Assembly: GCA_012719745.1 (NCBI GenBank)
Contig: JAAXZS010000117.1
Coordinates: forward strand, 1-43,268
Direction: 5' to 3'
Length of the DNA: 43,268 bases
Source: Clostridiales bacterium
Lineage (GTDB): Bacteria > Bacillota > Clostridia > Oscillospirales > Oscillospiraceae
Every line of letters begins with the position of its first letter. Within the stretch, counting starts at the first letter, position 1. The notes under the pieces were generated by a model. The model had not been told where the DNA came from. It worked only from the letters and a program-made list of their open reading frames with translations, and made no database searches. Made by a program: the position numbers and the translations under genes. Of this stretch, positions 7,454 to 16,052 are shown piece by piece.

Positions 7454-9064
7454 TCAGCCCCACATGGCGGAGAGCATGGGGATAATCTGCTTTTTCCGGG
7501 ACATGACACGGGGCAGAAAGACGGTATGATCCTTGGCGTCCACGGTGAAGGCCTGGCTGATGGTGTCCTCGTCGCCTACGAAGAGCAGCTGCGTGCCCTC
7601 CAGCAGAACATCCGTCAGCATGAGGAGAATCATATCATAGTGGTTGTCCTCCTTCTTCTTTTCCATCAGGGCCAGGAATTCGGCCTTTCGATCCATCATG
7701 TGGGGGGAATCCACACAGGTGATCTGGCTGACGCCGATGAAATGCTCGGCGATATGGAATTCCTTATAATCGGTGTGGAAAAGATCCTCCACCGACTTGT
7801 CCGCCGTGGAGACGGAGAAGATGGCTTTGCCCAGCTCGTCCAACGACAGATTGGCAATGCGGGCCAGACGCTGAGCCATGGCTATGTCCCGCTTGGTGCA
7901 GGTGGGGGACTTGAACATGACGGTATCCGCCAGAATGGCGGCGGCCATAAGACCTGCCAGCTTGGGGGAAGGCATAAGACCTCGCTCCTGATACATGCCG
8001 GTGACAATGGTGGTGGTGCTGCCCACCGGCTCGTTGCGGAAATAAATGGGCTGACTGGTCTGGATATCGGCCAGACGGTGGTGGTCAATGATACCCACGA
8101 TCTCGGCCTGGGTAAGACCCGGCACGGACTGGGCGGCCTCGTTATGGTCCATCAGCACCACGCGCTTGCGCCGGGGACGCAACAGATGGAACCGGGAGAG
8201 CGTGCCCACCACTTTCTCCTCCCCATCCAAAATGGGGTAGCAACGATAGCGGCTCTTCAAAACCACCTCGCGCACATCGTCAATGTAATCGTCCAGATGA
8301 AAGCAGACCAGCTTCTGATTGTGGCAGACGCGGGAAATGGGCACCGCCTGATAGAGAAGACGGGAGGTGCGGCAGGCGTCAAAGGGGGTGGAGATGAGGT
8401 AGGTATCTCCCGCCGCCTCCAGCCACTCGGGCTGGGCCTCTGTCTGGCAGAGAATAATGCAGCGCACGCCGGCGGTAAGGGCCTGCTGGATCATATCCGG
8501 CTGATTGCCGCAGATCAATATGGTGTCGGCACCGGCGGAAACCAGAGAGTCATAGCTCTGAGGCAGGGCAATGACCACGGTGCCGGAGACACTGTCCATA
8601 CGGTTGTTGTCCTCGTTGAGAATCTTCCCCTCCAGCACACCCAAAAGGTTAAAAAGGGGGACGCCGTCCACTCGCGTGTCGTACACGGTCTGCATATCAT
8701 AGGAGGCAATGTCACCGGCGGAGAGCATCCCGTACAGGCTGCCGTCCTCGTTGACCACGGGGATGGAGTTAATCTTCCCGTCACTGAGGGCATGCCAGGC
8801 GCAGTCCATGGTGACGGCGGGGTTTAAAATAGGGGGCGTATCGTAGTCCAGATCCTGCACCTGGGTGCGCATGGTTTTCAGCAGAGGGGGCGGCTCAAAA
8901 CCAAAATGATCCAGCACCAGCTGCGTTTCGTCACTGATATGCCCCAGCCGGGCCGCTTCGTACTCCCGCTTGCCAAGGGAGTTTTGCATCGCCGCAAAGG
9001 CCATCGCCGACACAATGGAGTCGGTGTCCGGGTTGCGGTGACCCGTTACATAGATCTCATTCAT
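7454..9064 (-). CDS. ppaC: Family II (manganese-dependent) inorganic pyrophosphatase with CBS/DRTGG regulatory insert
   Basis: Hydrolyses pyrophosphate to phosphate in the cytosol. The start is the ATG at 9062-9064 with GAGGA 10 bases upstream, giving 536 residues; the open frame extends further but without homology. The DHH domain opens with GHRNPDTDS (metal ligands H9, D13, D15) and continues after the insert with MDHNE and IIDHHR. The DHHA2 substrate lid carries SRKKQIIP close to the C-terminus. Between DHH motifs lie two CBS modules flanking a DRTGG-like segment, the layout of nucleotide-regulated clostridial enzymes (inhibited by AMP/ADP in studied homologues). Plain family II enzymes are about 310 residues, so the insert explains the length. 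It is a single-gene transcript. Confidence 0.93.
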   Translation of the reverse strand: MNEIYVTGHRNPDTDSIVSAMAFAAMQNSLGKREYEAARLGHISDETQLVLDHFGFEPPPLLKTMRTQVQDLDYDTPPILNPAVTMDCAWHALSDGKINSIPVVNEDGSLYGMLSAGDIASYDMQTVYDTRVDGVPLFNLLGVLEGKILNEDNNRMDSVSGTVVIALPQSYDSLVSAGADTILICGNQPDMIQQALTAGVRCIILCQTEAQPEWLEAAGDTYLISTPFDACRTSRLLYQAVPISRVCHNQKLVCFHLDDYIDDVREVVLKSRYRCYPILDGEEKVVGTLSRFHLLRPRRKRVVLMDHNEAAQSVPGLTQAEIVGIIDHHRLADIQTSQPIYFRNEPVGSTTTIVTGMYQERGLMPSPKLAGLMAAAILADTVMFKSPTCTKRDIAMAQRLARIANLSLDELGKAIFSVSTADKSVEDLFHTDYKEFHIAEHFIGVSQITCVDSPHMMDRKAEFLALMEKKKEDNHYDMILLMLTDVLLEGTQLLFVGDEDTISQAFTVDAKDHTVFLPRVMSRKKQIIPMLSAMWG

Positions 9065-9186
9065 ACAGCATTTTCCTCTTCCCCGGCCGCAAGGCGGTCG
9101 GTTTCTTTTTTGTTCCTCTCTATTATGCGGGTTTTCGGCCTTTTTGTCAATTCCCGCGGCCGGGGACGCATGGTAAAAAATCCCAC

Positions 9187-9225
9187 AAAAAAGGCGGGCC
9201 GCTCCCAAGAGCCGCTCGCCTTTTT
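9187..9225 (-). terminator. Terminator of the nifS-nifU operon
   Basis: Hairpin on the minus strand with arms AAAAAGGCGAGCGGCTC and GAGCGGCCCGCCTTTTTT, 53 bases after the nifU stop. The T-rich end is on the minus strand. Confidence 0.85.
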
Positions 9226-9277
9226 CACTAAATTGCTGGTTTTTTCTTTGGCAATAGAAGAAAAAGAGAGATGGCCG

Positions 9278-9721
9278 TTACTTTTCCTTCTTAATCTCAC
9301 AGTAACCGCAGTCCTCACAGTTGGGAAACAGGCTGTGGTCGTAGGCAATGTTGTTTTTATCGTAGTAGTCCTTCAGGGCTGATTTTACAGCCTCTTCTGC
9401 CAATACGGAGCAGTGGAGCTTGTAGGCGGGCAGACCGTCCAGCGCTTCCACCACTGCTTTGTTGGTCAGTTCCAGTGCCTGGGAGACGGGCTTGCCCTTG
9501 ATCATCTCCGTGGCCATGGAGGAGGAGGCGATGGCGCTGCCGCAGCCAAAGGTGTTGAACTTTACGTCTGTGATTACATCATTGTCAATTTTCAGATAGA
9601 TCTTCATGATGTCGCCGCATTTGGCGTTGCCCACTTGGCCGACGCCGTCGGCATTTTCGATCTCGCCCACATTGCGGGGGTGAGTGAAGTGATCCATCAC
9701 TTTTTCACTATATAGTGCCAT
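9278..9721 (-). CDS. nifU: Fe-S cluster assembly scaffold IscU/NifU
   Basis: Scaffold on which cysteine desulfurase sulfur and iron are assembled into [2Fe-2S]/[4Fe-4S] clusters. The three conserved cysteines are C35 (KCGD, with Asp37), C60 (FGCGSAIASS) and C104 (LHCSVLAEEA). At 147 residues it is about 20 longer than E. coli IscU. The extra C-terminus holds C135, C138 and C141 in PNCEDCGYC, a CxxCxxC cluster. This tail is seen in clostridial nifU-type scaffolds paired with a NifS-like desulfurase. Start at 9721 is 18 bases after the nifS stop, so the two genes form one operon. There is no IscA, HscA or ferredoxin gene, typical of the minimal clostridial system. Confidence 0.95.
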   Translation of the reverse strand: MALYSEKVMDHFTHPRNVGEIENADGVGQVGNAKCGDIMKIYLKIDNDVITDVKFNTFGCGSAIASSSMATEMIKGKPVSQALELTNKAVVEALDGLPAYKLHCSVLAEEAVKSALKDYYDKNNIAYDHSLFPNCEDCGYCEIKKEK

Positions 9722-9739
9722 TTTAAAAGCCTCTCTTTC

Positions 9740-10927
9740 TTACAGCATAAATTTCTTTTTACCGGAGGTGAGATCCTTCCACACGGGGGACATGCTCCGC
9801 AGGTAGTCCACCACCTTGGGGATCTCCTGGAGCATATAGTCGACCTCCGCTTCCGTATTCCACTCGCAAAGACTCAGGCGCAGGGAGCCGTGTGCCACCT
9901 CGTGGGGCCGTCCGATGGCCAAGAGCACATGACTGGGCTCCAGTGAGCCGGAGGTGCAGGCAGAGCCGGAGGAGGCGCAGATGCCCTTCTGATCCAGCAG
10001 CAGCAACAGCGATTCGCCCTCAATGCCCTCAAAGCAGAAGTTGATGTTGCCGGGCAGCCGGTTGGCCCGATCGCCGTTAAGGGCGCCGTGAGGTATCTTC
10101 TCCAGACCCGCAATCAGCTTGTCCCGCAGCGCAGTCATATGGGCGGCGTTTTCTGTCATATGGGTGCAGGCCTCATGCAGCGCCGCGGCCATGCCTACAA
10201 TGCCGGGAATATTTTCCGTTCCGGCCCGCTTGCCACGCTCCTGGGCACCGCCTTCAATAATGTTGCTCAGCGCAATGCCCCGCCGGGCGTACAGCACGCC
10301 CACGCCCTTGGGACCGTGAAACTTATGGGCGGAGAGGGAGAGCATGTCTATCTCCTGCTCCTTGACATTAATGGGCAGATGGCCGGCTGCCTGTACGGCG
10401 TCGGTGTGAAACAGGACGCCCTTTTCATGGCAGACCCGGCTGATGGCCTCGATGGGCTGAATGCTGCCGATTTCGTTATTGGCAAACATAATGGTCACCA
10501 GGCAGGTGTCCGGCCGGATGGCGGCCGCCACCTCTTCTGCGGTGACGATGCCGTTTTCATGGACGGGAAGCAGCGTCACCTCAAAGCCCTGGGATTCCAT
10601 TTTTTTCAGGGTATGCAGCACCGCGTGATGCTCAAAGGCGGTGGAGATAATGTGCTTTTTGCCCTTCTTCGCTCCCAGATTGCCGGCGGAGACAATGGCC
10701 TGGTTGTCCGCCTCGCTGCCGCCGGAGGTAAAGGTAATCTCCCGGGGATCGGCGCCTAAGGCCGCCGCCACCGACTCTCGCGCCTTTTGCAGCGCCTCCG
10801 CTGCGGCCTGCCCCACGGAGTGAAGGCTGGAGGGGTTGCCGAAATAGGTCTCCATATAGGGGAGCATGGCCTCAATGGCTGTGCGGCTCATCTTGGTGGT
10901 GGCCGCGTTATCTGCATAAATCTGCAT
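9740..10927 (-). CDS. nifS: Cysteine desulfurase NifS/IscS
   Basis: PLP enzyme that takes sulfur from cysteine for Fe-S clusters, passing it to the scaffold encoded next. It is 395 residues. PLP lysine K202 lies in [12 protein letters not shown]; the active-site loop cysteine is C324 in [10 protein letters not shown]; the internal cofactor-binding region has TSGGSEADN (68-75) and HTDAVQA (174-180). The C-terminal region and the RAGTENI motif are those of group I desulfurases. The start ATG is preceded by AAAGGAG. Expression is probably controlled by the Rrf2 protein encoded upstream, because a perfect palindrome overlaps its -35 box. Confidence 0.96.
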   Translation of the reverse strand: MQIYADNAATTKMSRTAIEAMLPYMETYFGNPSSLHSVGQAAAEALQKARESVAAALGADPREITFTSGGSEADNQAIVSAGNLGAKKGKKHIISTAFEHHAVLHTLKKMESQGFEVTLLPVHENGIVTAEEVAAAIRPDTCLVTIMFANNEIGSIQPIEAISRVCHEKGVLFHTDAVQAAGHLPINVKEQEIDMLSLSAHKFHGPKGVGVLYARRGIALSNIIEGGAQERGKRAGTENIPGIVGMAAALHEACTHMTENAAHMTALRDKLIAGLEKIPHGALNGDRANRLPGNINFCFEGIEGESLLLLLDQKGICASSGSACTSGSLEPSHVLLAIGRPHEVAHGSLRLSLCEWNTEAEVDYMLQEIPKVVDYLRSMSPVWKDLTSGKKKFML

Positions 10928-10985
10928 ACTGTAAAACTCCTTTCAAAAAAGGCTTTAAATTCCTACTATTTTAGTGGGCAATATG

Positions 10986-11023
10986 AAGATACCACAAATT
11001 ACCTATTAAGTCAATAGGTAATT
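10986..11023 (-). promoter_or_regulatory. nifS promoter with overlapping Rrf2-type operator
   Basis: Promoter TTGACT (11009-11014), 17 bases, TATCTT (10986-10991) on the minus strand. It is overlapped by a perfect 11-bp inverted repeat, AATTACCTATT, five bases, AATAGGTAATT (10997-11023). A protein bound there would cover the -35 box. The best candidate is the Rrf2/IscR-like repressor encoded next door; that assignment is inferred. Confidence 0.75.
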
Positions 11024-11024
11024 G

Positions 11025-11059
11025 AAAAAAATATTTCCCCGCCGAAAAAAGCGGGGAAA
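11025..11059 (-). terminator. Terminator of the Rrf2 gene
   Basis: TTTCCCCGC, short loop, GGCGGGGAAA, then ATTTTTTT on the minus strand, directly after the stop at 11065. It makes the Rrf2 gene its own transcript, separate from nifS. Confidence 0.85.
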
Positions 11060-11064
11060 GAGGG

Positions 11065-11493
11065 TTACTTTTCAATTTGTGTTGACGCATCCAAAGGCTT
11101 TGCCAGATCGGCCAGCGTGTACTGGTCCAGATAATCGTCGATGACGCGGTCAAGACCCTCCCACAGCGGCAGCGTGCGGCACTGGGAGGCCCGGATGCAG
11201 GGCTCGTCACTGTCCAGACACGAGACGGGGGAGAGACTGCCCTCAGCCAGACGCAGTATGCTGCCGGCGGAATAAGTCTGGGCCGGGCGGGAGAGACGGT
11301 AGCCACCGCCCTTGCCGCGGACGGCATCCACATAGGAGGCCTTGCTAAGCACGGCAATAATGCTCTCTAAGTATTTTTCGGAAATCTCCTGCCGCGCGGC
11401 AATATCCTTCAGCGGAACCCGGTCCTCGCCGGGGTGTTCGGCCAGATCAATCATGACACGCAGGGCGTACCGGCCCTTGGTGGATATTCTCAT
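11065..11493 (-). CDS. iscR: Rrf2-family Fe-S regulator (IscR-like)
   Basis: Winged-helix transcription regulator of 142 residues that senses Fe-S status. N-terminal helix-turn-helix: MRISTKGRYALRVMIDLAEH, with the recognition helix around ISEKYLESIIAVLSKA (37-52) and the wing GKGGGYRL (60-67). Three cysteines C92, C99 and C105 match the cluster-binding triplet of IscR (C92, C98, C104 in E. coli), so it likely binds a [2Fe-2S] cluster. The start ATG at 11491-11493 has an AAAGGAGG site. It lies directly upstream of nifS-nifU on the same strand and is the likely ligand of the palindrome over the nifS promoter. The C-terminal tail is short. Confidence 0.92.
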   Translation of the reverse strand: MRISTKGRYALRVMIDLAEHPGEDRVPLKDIAARQEISEKYLESIIAVLSKASYVDAVRGKGGGYRLSRPAQTYSAGSILRLAEGSLSPVSCLDSDEPCIRASQCRTLPLWEGLDRVIDDYLDQYTLADLAKPLDASTQIEK

Positions 11494-11514
11494 ATGCAGC
11501 CCTCCTTTTTTTAT

Positions 11515-11543
11515 ACTATACGCTATAAATCCCTACCTGACAA
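11515..11543 (-). promoter_or_regulatory. Sigma-A promoter of the Rrf2 gene
   Basis: TTGTCA (11538-11543), 17 bases, TATAGT (11515-11520) on the minus strand, 21 bases before the start codon. There is no copy of the nifS palindrome here, so autoregulation is not evident. Confidence 0.7.
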
Positions 11544-11892
11544 GTGGGAAAAATGGGGCCAAAGCCCAAAAAAATAGAAGGACAGATGGGGAAACAGGTA
11601 TTTTTGCGGCAAATGGTGTGTTTACATAATGGTGTGGATAAGTCTGTGGATAATGTGCAAAACTCACTGATCACAAGGAAAAATACAAGTTACAAATTTG
11701 TTATTTTTCCGTGGGAAATAAAAACCTTTGTCTCAATCAGTGCCTTTTTGTGAAAGGGAGGAGAAAGGGGTATTTACCAATTTGGCGGAAAAGTGCTATA
11801 CTATACTATATTTTTACGGTTTGGCCGCTGGTTCCCTTTCGGACGCGTTCGGCGCTGCGGAAATTGAGTAAATACCGGAGGGCAATGGGTGC
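11544..11892 (+). promoter_or_regulatory. Intergenic stretch with glycerate kinase promoter
   Basis: The 399-base gap between the Rrf2 start and the glycerate kinase start holds no convincing gene; the short open frames there lack ribosome sites and family. A likely promoter is TTTACC (11773-11778), 18 bases, TATACT (11797-11802) on the plus strand, about 90 bases before the gene. The 60 bases after the -10 box hold no clear riboswitch. Confidence 0.5.
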
Positions 11893-13041
11893 ATGAAAAA
11901 ATGTATTGTTATTTCAGACTCCTTTAAAGGTACACTGACAAGCCGGGAGATCTGCTCTATTGCGCGGGAAAGCACCGTGTCCATCTTTCCGGCGTGTCAG
12001 GTGCTGACCATACCGGTGGCTGACGGCGGCGAGGGAACGGTGGCCTGCTACGAGGAGGCCTGCGGCGGCAGACGGATAAAGTGCCGGGTCAGCGGTCCGC
12101 TGGGAGAGACGGTGGATGCTGCTTATCTGCAACTGGAGGACGGCAGCGCCGTCATTGAAATGGCGTCGGCCGCAGGACTGCCCCTGATCGGGGAGAAAAA
12201 GGACCCTTGCCGTGCCACCACCTACGGCGTGGGGGAGGAGATTCTCGCAGCCATAGAGAGCGGCTGCCGGAAGATTATTTTGGGTCTGGGCGGCAGTGCC
12301 ACCAACGATGGCGGCTGCGGCTGCGCCGCGGCTCTCGGCGTCCGGTTCCTTAACGCAGAGGGCTGCGCCTTTGTTCCCACCGGCGCGACGCTGGATCAGA
12401 TTGTGACCATCGACGTTAGCGGTGCGGAAAAAACACTTGACGGTGTTTCCGTCGTCGCTATGTGCGATATTGACAATCCCCTTTACGGGCCGGAGGGCGC
12501 CGCCTGTATGTTTGCGCCGCAAAAAGGAGCGGATGCGGATACGGTGGCTTTTCTGGACGGGCAGCTCCGCCGGCTGGATCAGGCCATACAGAGGAACCTG
12601 CATAGGGAGACGGCACAGATGCCGGGCGCCGGCGCGGCGGGCGGCTTCGGCGCGGGGGCGGTCGCTTTTCTCGGCGCCCATTTGCGCTCCGGCATTGAGA
12701 CCATATTGGACACCGTGGGATTCGATGAGCTGCTGCGGGACTGTGATGTGGTGTTTACAGGAGAAGGATGCATTGACGAGCAGAGCGTACACGGCAAGGC
12801 TGTCAGCGGTATTGCCGGGCGCGCGAGAGCGCGGCACGTTCCGGTGGTGGCGGTGGCCGGGGGCATTACGGCGGAAGCGGAGAGGCGCTGTGCCGAGGAA
12901 AATACCGGTATCAGTGCGTTATTTTCTACCATCCGTCTGCCGGGAACCATGCAGGATATTGTGCCCCACAGCGCCGCGTTTTACAGGGCGGCCTTTGACA
13001 ACATTCTGCGCCTGATTGCCGTGGCGGAGCGGTTTAAATGA
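11893..13041 (+). CDS. glxK: Glycerate 2-kinase (GlxK/GarK family)
   Basis: Phosphorylates D-glycerate to 2-phosphoglycerate (in the GarK/GlxK family), feeding glycolysis. Its 382 residues match the family (about 380). Family motifs: DSFKGTLTSREICS at 9-22, PVADGGEGTV at 41-50, GLGGSATNDGGCG at 132-144, and MCDIDNPLYGPEGAA near 193-207. Near the C-terminus VFTGEGCIDEQSVHGK (a TGEGxxDxQ[ST]xxGK signature) is the catalytic region. The start ATG at 11893 follows GGAGGGCAATGGGTGC. It stands alone between a divergent regulator and a two-way terminator; no glyoxylate-pathway genes are next to it, so its physiological source of glycerate is unknown. Confidence 0.95.
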   Translation: MKKCIVISDSFKGTLTSREICSIARESTVSIFPACQVLTIPVADGGEGTVACYEEACGGRRIKCRVSGPLGETVDAAYLQLEDGSAVIEMASAAGLPLIGEKKDPCRATTYGVGEEILAAIESGCRKIILGLGGSATNDGGCGCAAALGVRFLNAEGCAFVPTGATLDQIVTIDVSGAEKTLDGVSVVAMCDIDNPLYGPEGAACMFAPQKGADADTVAFLDGQLRRLDQAIQRNLHRETAQMPGAGAAGGFGAGAVAFLGAHLRSGIETILDTVGFDELLRDCDVVFTGEGCIDEQSVHGKAVSGIAGRARARHVPVVAVAGGITAEAERRCAEENTGISALFSTIRLPGTMQDIVPHSAAFYRAAFDNILRLIAVAERFK

Positions 13042-13076
13042 GCCTGGCGGAGAAAAAAACGAAAATTTTTTATACG

Positions 13077-13125
13077 AAAAAGGTACAAGGCTGGATTTTT
13101 GCAAAAATCCGGCCTTGTACCTTTT
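13077..13125. terminator. Two-way terminator between glycerate kinase and the BKACE operon
   Basis: Long hairpin AAAAGGTACAAGGCTGG.../...CCGGCCTTGTACCTTTT (13077-13125), ending the plus-strand glycerate kinase gene and the minus-strand operon whose last gene stops at 13172. Confidence 0.85.
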
Positions 13126-13171
13126 CAATAGCTGCTACTGAAAAATATTATTGAGGAGATAGGAAGCGTGT

Positions 13172-13555
13172 TTAAAATTTCTCTGCCCGCTGAATGAGGC
13201 GGCTTACGCGCCAGGAAAGGCGCCGGCGCAGACGGGCCGGCCGGTTCATCAGCCACGCCATCACAAAGGTCATGACGAACAGAATGGCACCCGTCAGCAG
13301 ACGCTGGGTCAAATCGTAATTTTTGGTAATCAGCATACCAAAGACGAAAAAGAGAAAGGGGCCTATATAGGCGATGCGGGCAATACGGTCGTTCCGGGGC
13401 TGGGCGGAAGTCAGTTCCACCACGTCATTCCGCCGGGGTTTTTTATAATCGACCTCAGCGACCTCACGTCGCGAACTGGGTTGGCCATTCTCCCATGGAG
13501 CTACCTCAACATAACCGCTGGTAAACACATCGGTAACAGTCGCTCGCACAGACAT
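13172..13555 (-). CDS. Small membrane protein, RseC-like layout (127 aa)
   Basis: The N-terminal 55 residues are soluble and strand-rich (MSVRATVTDVFTSGYVEV), two membrane helices follow at about 62-80 and 84-102, and a very basic tail ends the protein (RPARLRRRLSWRVSRLIQ). This layout resembles RseC/MucC proteins (pfam04246), which are linked to electron-transfer or SoxR-reducing complexes, but the usual cysteines are absent, so the match is only architectural. The gene lies after an attenuator-type hairpin downstream of the AtoE-type transporter gene, and is probably the last gene of the sigma-54 operon. AAAGGAG precedes the ATG at 13553-13555. Function unknown. Confidence 0.6.
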   Translation of the reverse strand: MSVRATVTDVFTSGYVEVAPWENGQPSSRREVAEVDYKKPRRNDVVELTSAQPRNDRIARIAYIGPFLFFVFGMLITKNYDLTQRLLTGAILFVMTFVMAWLMNRPARLRRRLSWRVSRLIQRAEKF

Positions 13556-13572
13556 AACAGAATACTCCTTTC

Positions 13573-13620
13573 AAAAAAGCGCCGGGGGAGGAAGAGAGAG
13601 TGAAGGATCCTCCCCCGGCG
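13573..13620 (-). terminator. Terminator or attenuator between transporter and small membrane protein
   Basis: Minus-strand stem CGCCGGGGGAGGA / TCCTCCCCCGGCG (13580-13620), followed by CTTTTTT. It lies inside the apparent operon, so it likely reduces expression of the last gene relative to the transporter. Confidence 0.8.
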
Positions 13621-13642
13621 TGCTGGAAACGCAAGGAAACAA

Positions 13643-15031
13643 TTAGATAAACATGGGGATAAAGTACAGACCGAGGCAGACAATGACCAGCCAGAACACA
13701 CAAATGAAGGCCATGAAGCCCCAGACATCCTTCAGCTTCATGCCCACGACGGACAGAGCGGGGATGACATACAGCGGCTGCAGCAGGTTGGTGCACTCAT
13801 CACCATAGACAAAGGCGTTGAGGCAGTTGACCAGGTTGGCGCCGGGAATGCTCTTGGCGGCTGCCACGATCAGCGGACCCTGTACGGTGAACTGGCCGCC
13901 CTGAGAGGGGATGAACAGGTTGACAAGGCACGCGGACAGGAAGGAGAAGACGGGAAGCGTCTGAGCGGTGGCCACGGAAACCATGGCGTTGATGAGAACG
14001 GTACCCAGACCGTTTTCCACATACATCATGCCCATAATGGCGCCGTAGAAGGGGAACTGCAGCATGACATCGGTGGCCAGATGCATACTGGCGGCGTGCG
14101 CGGAGATCCATGCCCGGGGCTGGGGAAACAGGAAGCAGTTGATGCCCACAAACATGAAGATGACCAGGTTCATATTAAGAGCCTTCAGGAAGCCCTGAGT
14201 GACGATGGCATAGATGATGTACACAAAAATGAACAGGCCCACGATCCACATGATGGGTTTGCAGGCATTCATCTTGTCGGCAAAGGTTTCGGGCTTCTCA
14301 GTGATCTTGAAAGAATCGGGAACAGCTTCGGCCTGGGTGGCAATGTCGCCCAGCTCCACCAGCTCGCCCTCACCGGGACGGGTGAAGAGCACCAGCAGAA
14401 TGAAGCAGACAGCCAGCACACAGAAAAGAACAATGTTCATGGGATTGTAGCAGGTATCGGCCACGCTCATGCTCTGGCCAACGATCTTGGCATAGTTGCT
14501 GCCCTCAATGGCCAGATTGGAGTACAGGGTGGCGGAGGGCCCGAGGCACTGACCCAGGATCATGCAGGAGTAGCCGCCGGCTACCATCATGGGGAAGTGC
14601 AGACCCTTGATGCGCTTGGCCAGATGCATGGCCAGAATGGGGGTGACGATGGTGCAGAAAGCCCAGTTCAGCATGGAAGTCACATAGCCGAAGAGCATCA
14701 GCACGATAAGAGCCGCCGTGCGGGTGTTGACCAGCTTGGCAATGCCGTTAAGCAGCTTGGCAACCTGGGGACTGCGGGCGCAGGTGGCACAGACAATGAC
14801 CATCAGGCCCATCTGGAAAGCCAGAACGAACTGGCTGCTCAGACCGCCCCACCATGCTGTCAAAAGCTCAACAGGCCCTTTGCCGATGAACAGGGACAGC
14901 ACGAACACCAGGAGCATCAGTATAACGCAGAACACAAAAGAATCGGGAATGATTTTCTCAGCAGCGAAGTTAAACTTCTTGCTGATACGCCACAGAAGAG
15001 TTCCTCTGTCGGCAGTTTGTTTTTTTGTCAT
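13643..15031 (-). CDS. atoE: Short-chain fatty acid transporter, AtoE family
   Basis: Multi-span permease of the AtoE/TIGR00366 (pfam02667) family, which carries short-chain carboxylates such as acetoacetate and butyrate. It is 462 residues with about 12 hydrophobic segments. The family signature PSQGGQFTVQGP near residue 378 corresponds to PSGGGQWAVQGP in AtoE, with Gln in place of the second Gly. A cytosolic loop (GELVELGDIATQAEAVPDS) separates the two halves. The start ATG at 15031 follows AGAGGAAG. It follows the dehydrogenase gene by 76 bases in the BKACE operon, so I infer it imports the substrate of that pathway or exchanges it for product. Confidence 0.92.
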   Translation of the reverse strand: MTKKQTADRGTLLWRISKKFNFAAEKIIPDSFVFCVILMLLVFVLSLFIGKGPVELLTAWWGGLSSQFVLAFQMGLMVIVCATCARSPQVAKLLNGIAKLVNTRTAALIVLMLFGYVTSMLNWAFCTIVTPILAMHLAKRIKGLHFPMMVAGGYSCMILGQCLGPSATLYSNLAIEGSNYAKIVGQSMSVADTCYNPMNIVLFCVLAVCFILLVLFTRPGEGELVELGDIATQAEAVPDSFKITEKPETFADKMNACKPIMWIVGLFIFVYIIYAIVTQGFLKALNMNLVIFMFVGINCFLFPQPRAWISAHAASMHLATDVMLQFPFYGAIMGMMYVENGLGTVLINAMVSVATAQTLPVFSFLSACLVNLFIPSQGGQFTVQGPLIVAAAKSIPGANLVNCLNAFVYGDECTNLLQPLYVIPALSVVGMKLKDVWGFMAFICVFWLVIVCLGLYFIPMFI

Positions 15032-15107
15032 GGTTGGTTTCTCTTCCTCTCTTATTGATTTATTTATTTCCGGACGTCCTTGCTTCGTCCTTGAAAACAG
15101 AGGGGGA

Positions 15108-16037
15108 TTACTTGCCGTACAGCATACGGATCAGATATTCGTTGAGATCGGCGTTACACTTGTCGATCAGCTCGGGCGTCCATTTCTTAAAGCCCTCGCC
15201 GCTCTTAAAGCCCAGCTTACCCTCATCCAGCATCTTTTTCAGCAGGGGAGAGGGTTCGTGGCTGTCCTCCAGATGGGGCAGAACATAGGAATGGATGTTC
15301 CAGGTCAGCTGGGTGCCCACCATGTCGGAGTTCTCCAGAGCGGAGAGCTGGGGCAGACGGAGACCGAAGGAATTCTTGATGGCGATGTCCACCGTGTCGG
15401 CATCGGCGATGCCGTTTTCCACAATGGAGATGGCCTCACGCCACAGAGCGTGCTGCAGACGGTTGGCGATGAAGCCGGGCACATCCTTCTTGCAAAGAAC
15501 CGCCTTTTTGCCGCAGCTTGTCAGCGCTTCGATGACCTTCTCGGCCACGCCGTCGGCGGTGGCATCGGTCTTGACGACCTCCACCAGCGGGATCAAATGA
15601 CCGGGATTCCAGAAGTGGGTGCCCACAAAACGCTCCCGATGCTTCAGCTCGGAAGAAATCTCGCTGGGGCTCATCACGGAGGAATTGGTGCAGAACAGAC
15701 AGTCGGGACGGCAGCGGGCCTCCAGCTTGGCAAAGGTCTCGTGCTTGATCTTCATATCCTCAAACACGGCCTCAATGACCAGGTCGGCACGGCTGACCAG
15801 CTCGCTGTCAATGTCGGTGGTGAAGGAGATGCGGCTGAGGCACTCCTCCAGGAAATCCTCGGTGATAACGCCCTTTTCCACCAGCTGCTTGGTGCTGGTG
15901 CGAATGCCGGCATGAACGTCGGTTTCAAAAAGGTCATAGACGCCCACCCGGAAATTGGGGTTGGTGGACATGACATAGGCAATGTTCTTGCCCATGAGCC
16001 CCGCGCCGCAGACCAGAATATATTTGATGTCTTTCAT
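15108..16037 (-). CDS. NAD-dependent 3-hydroxyacid dehydrogenase (3-hydroxyacyl-CoA dehydrogenase superfamily)
   Basis: The N-terminal Rossmann fold has GAGLMG at 11-16 and acidic D35 for NAD specificity. The catalytic dyad appears as H141 and E153 in HFWNPGHLIPLVEVV. The closing helix motif DVPGFIANRLQ follows, then the C-terminal helical domain. At 309 residues it is longer than Hbd (about 282). HLIPLVE resembles lambda-crystallin/gulonate and carnitine dehydrogenases, which use free hydroxy acids, more than Hbd (HFFNPAPVMKLVE). Next to a BKACE enzyme, which needs a free beta-keto acid, it most likely makes that keto acid. Carnitine or another 3-hydroxy acid could be the substrate; 3-hydroxybutyryl-CoA dehydrogenase is the alternative. 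Start 15 bases after the zinc-ribbon gene. Confidence 0.85.
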   Translation of the reverse strand: MKDIKYILVCGAGLMGKNIAYVMSTNPNFRVGVYDLFETDVHAGIRTSTKQLVEKGVITEDFLEECLSRISFTTDIDSELVSRADLVIEAVFEDMKIKHETFAKLEARCRPDCLFCTNSSVMSPSEISSELKHRERFVGTHFWNPGHLIPLVEVVKTDATADGVAEKVIEALTSCGKKAVLCKKDVPGFIANRLQHALWREAISIVENGIADADTVDIAIKNSFGLRLPQLSALENSDMVGTQLTWNIHSYVLPHLEDSHEPSPLLKKMLDEGKLGFKSGEGFKKWTPELIDKCNADLNEYLIRMLYGK

Positions 16038-16052
16038 TGTAAAAGTGCCTCC

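Noticed and set aside
7328-8827. 499-codon plus-strand open frame over the pyrophosphatase gene
   Set aside because: Shadow of the minus-strand enzyme, which has full DHH and CBS motifs.
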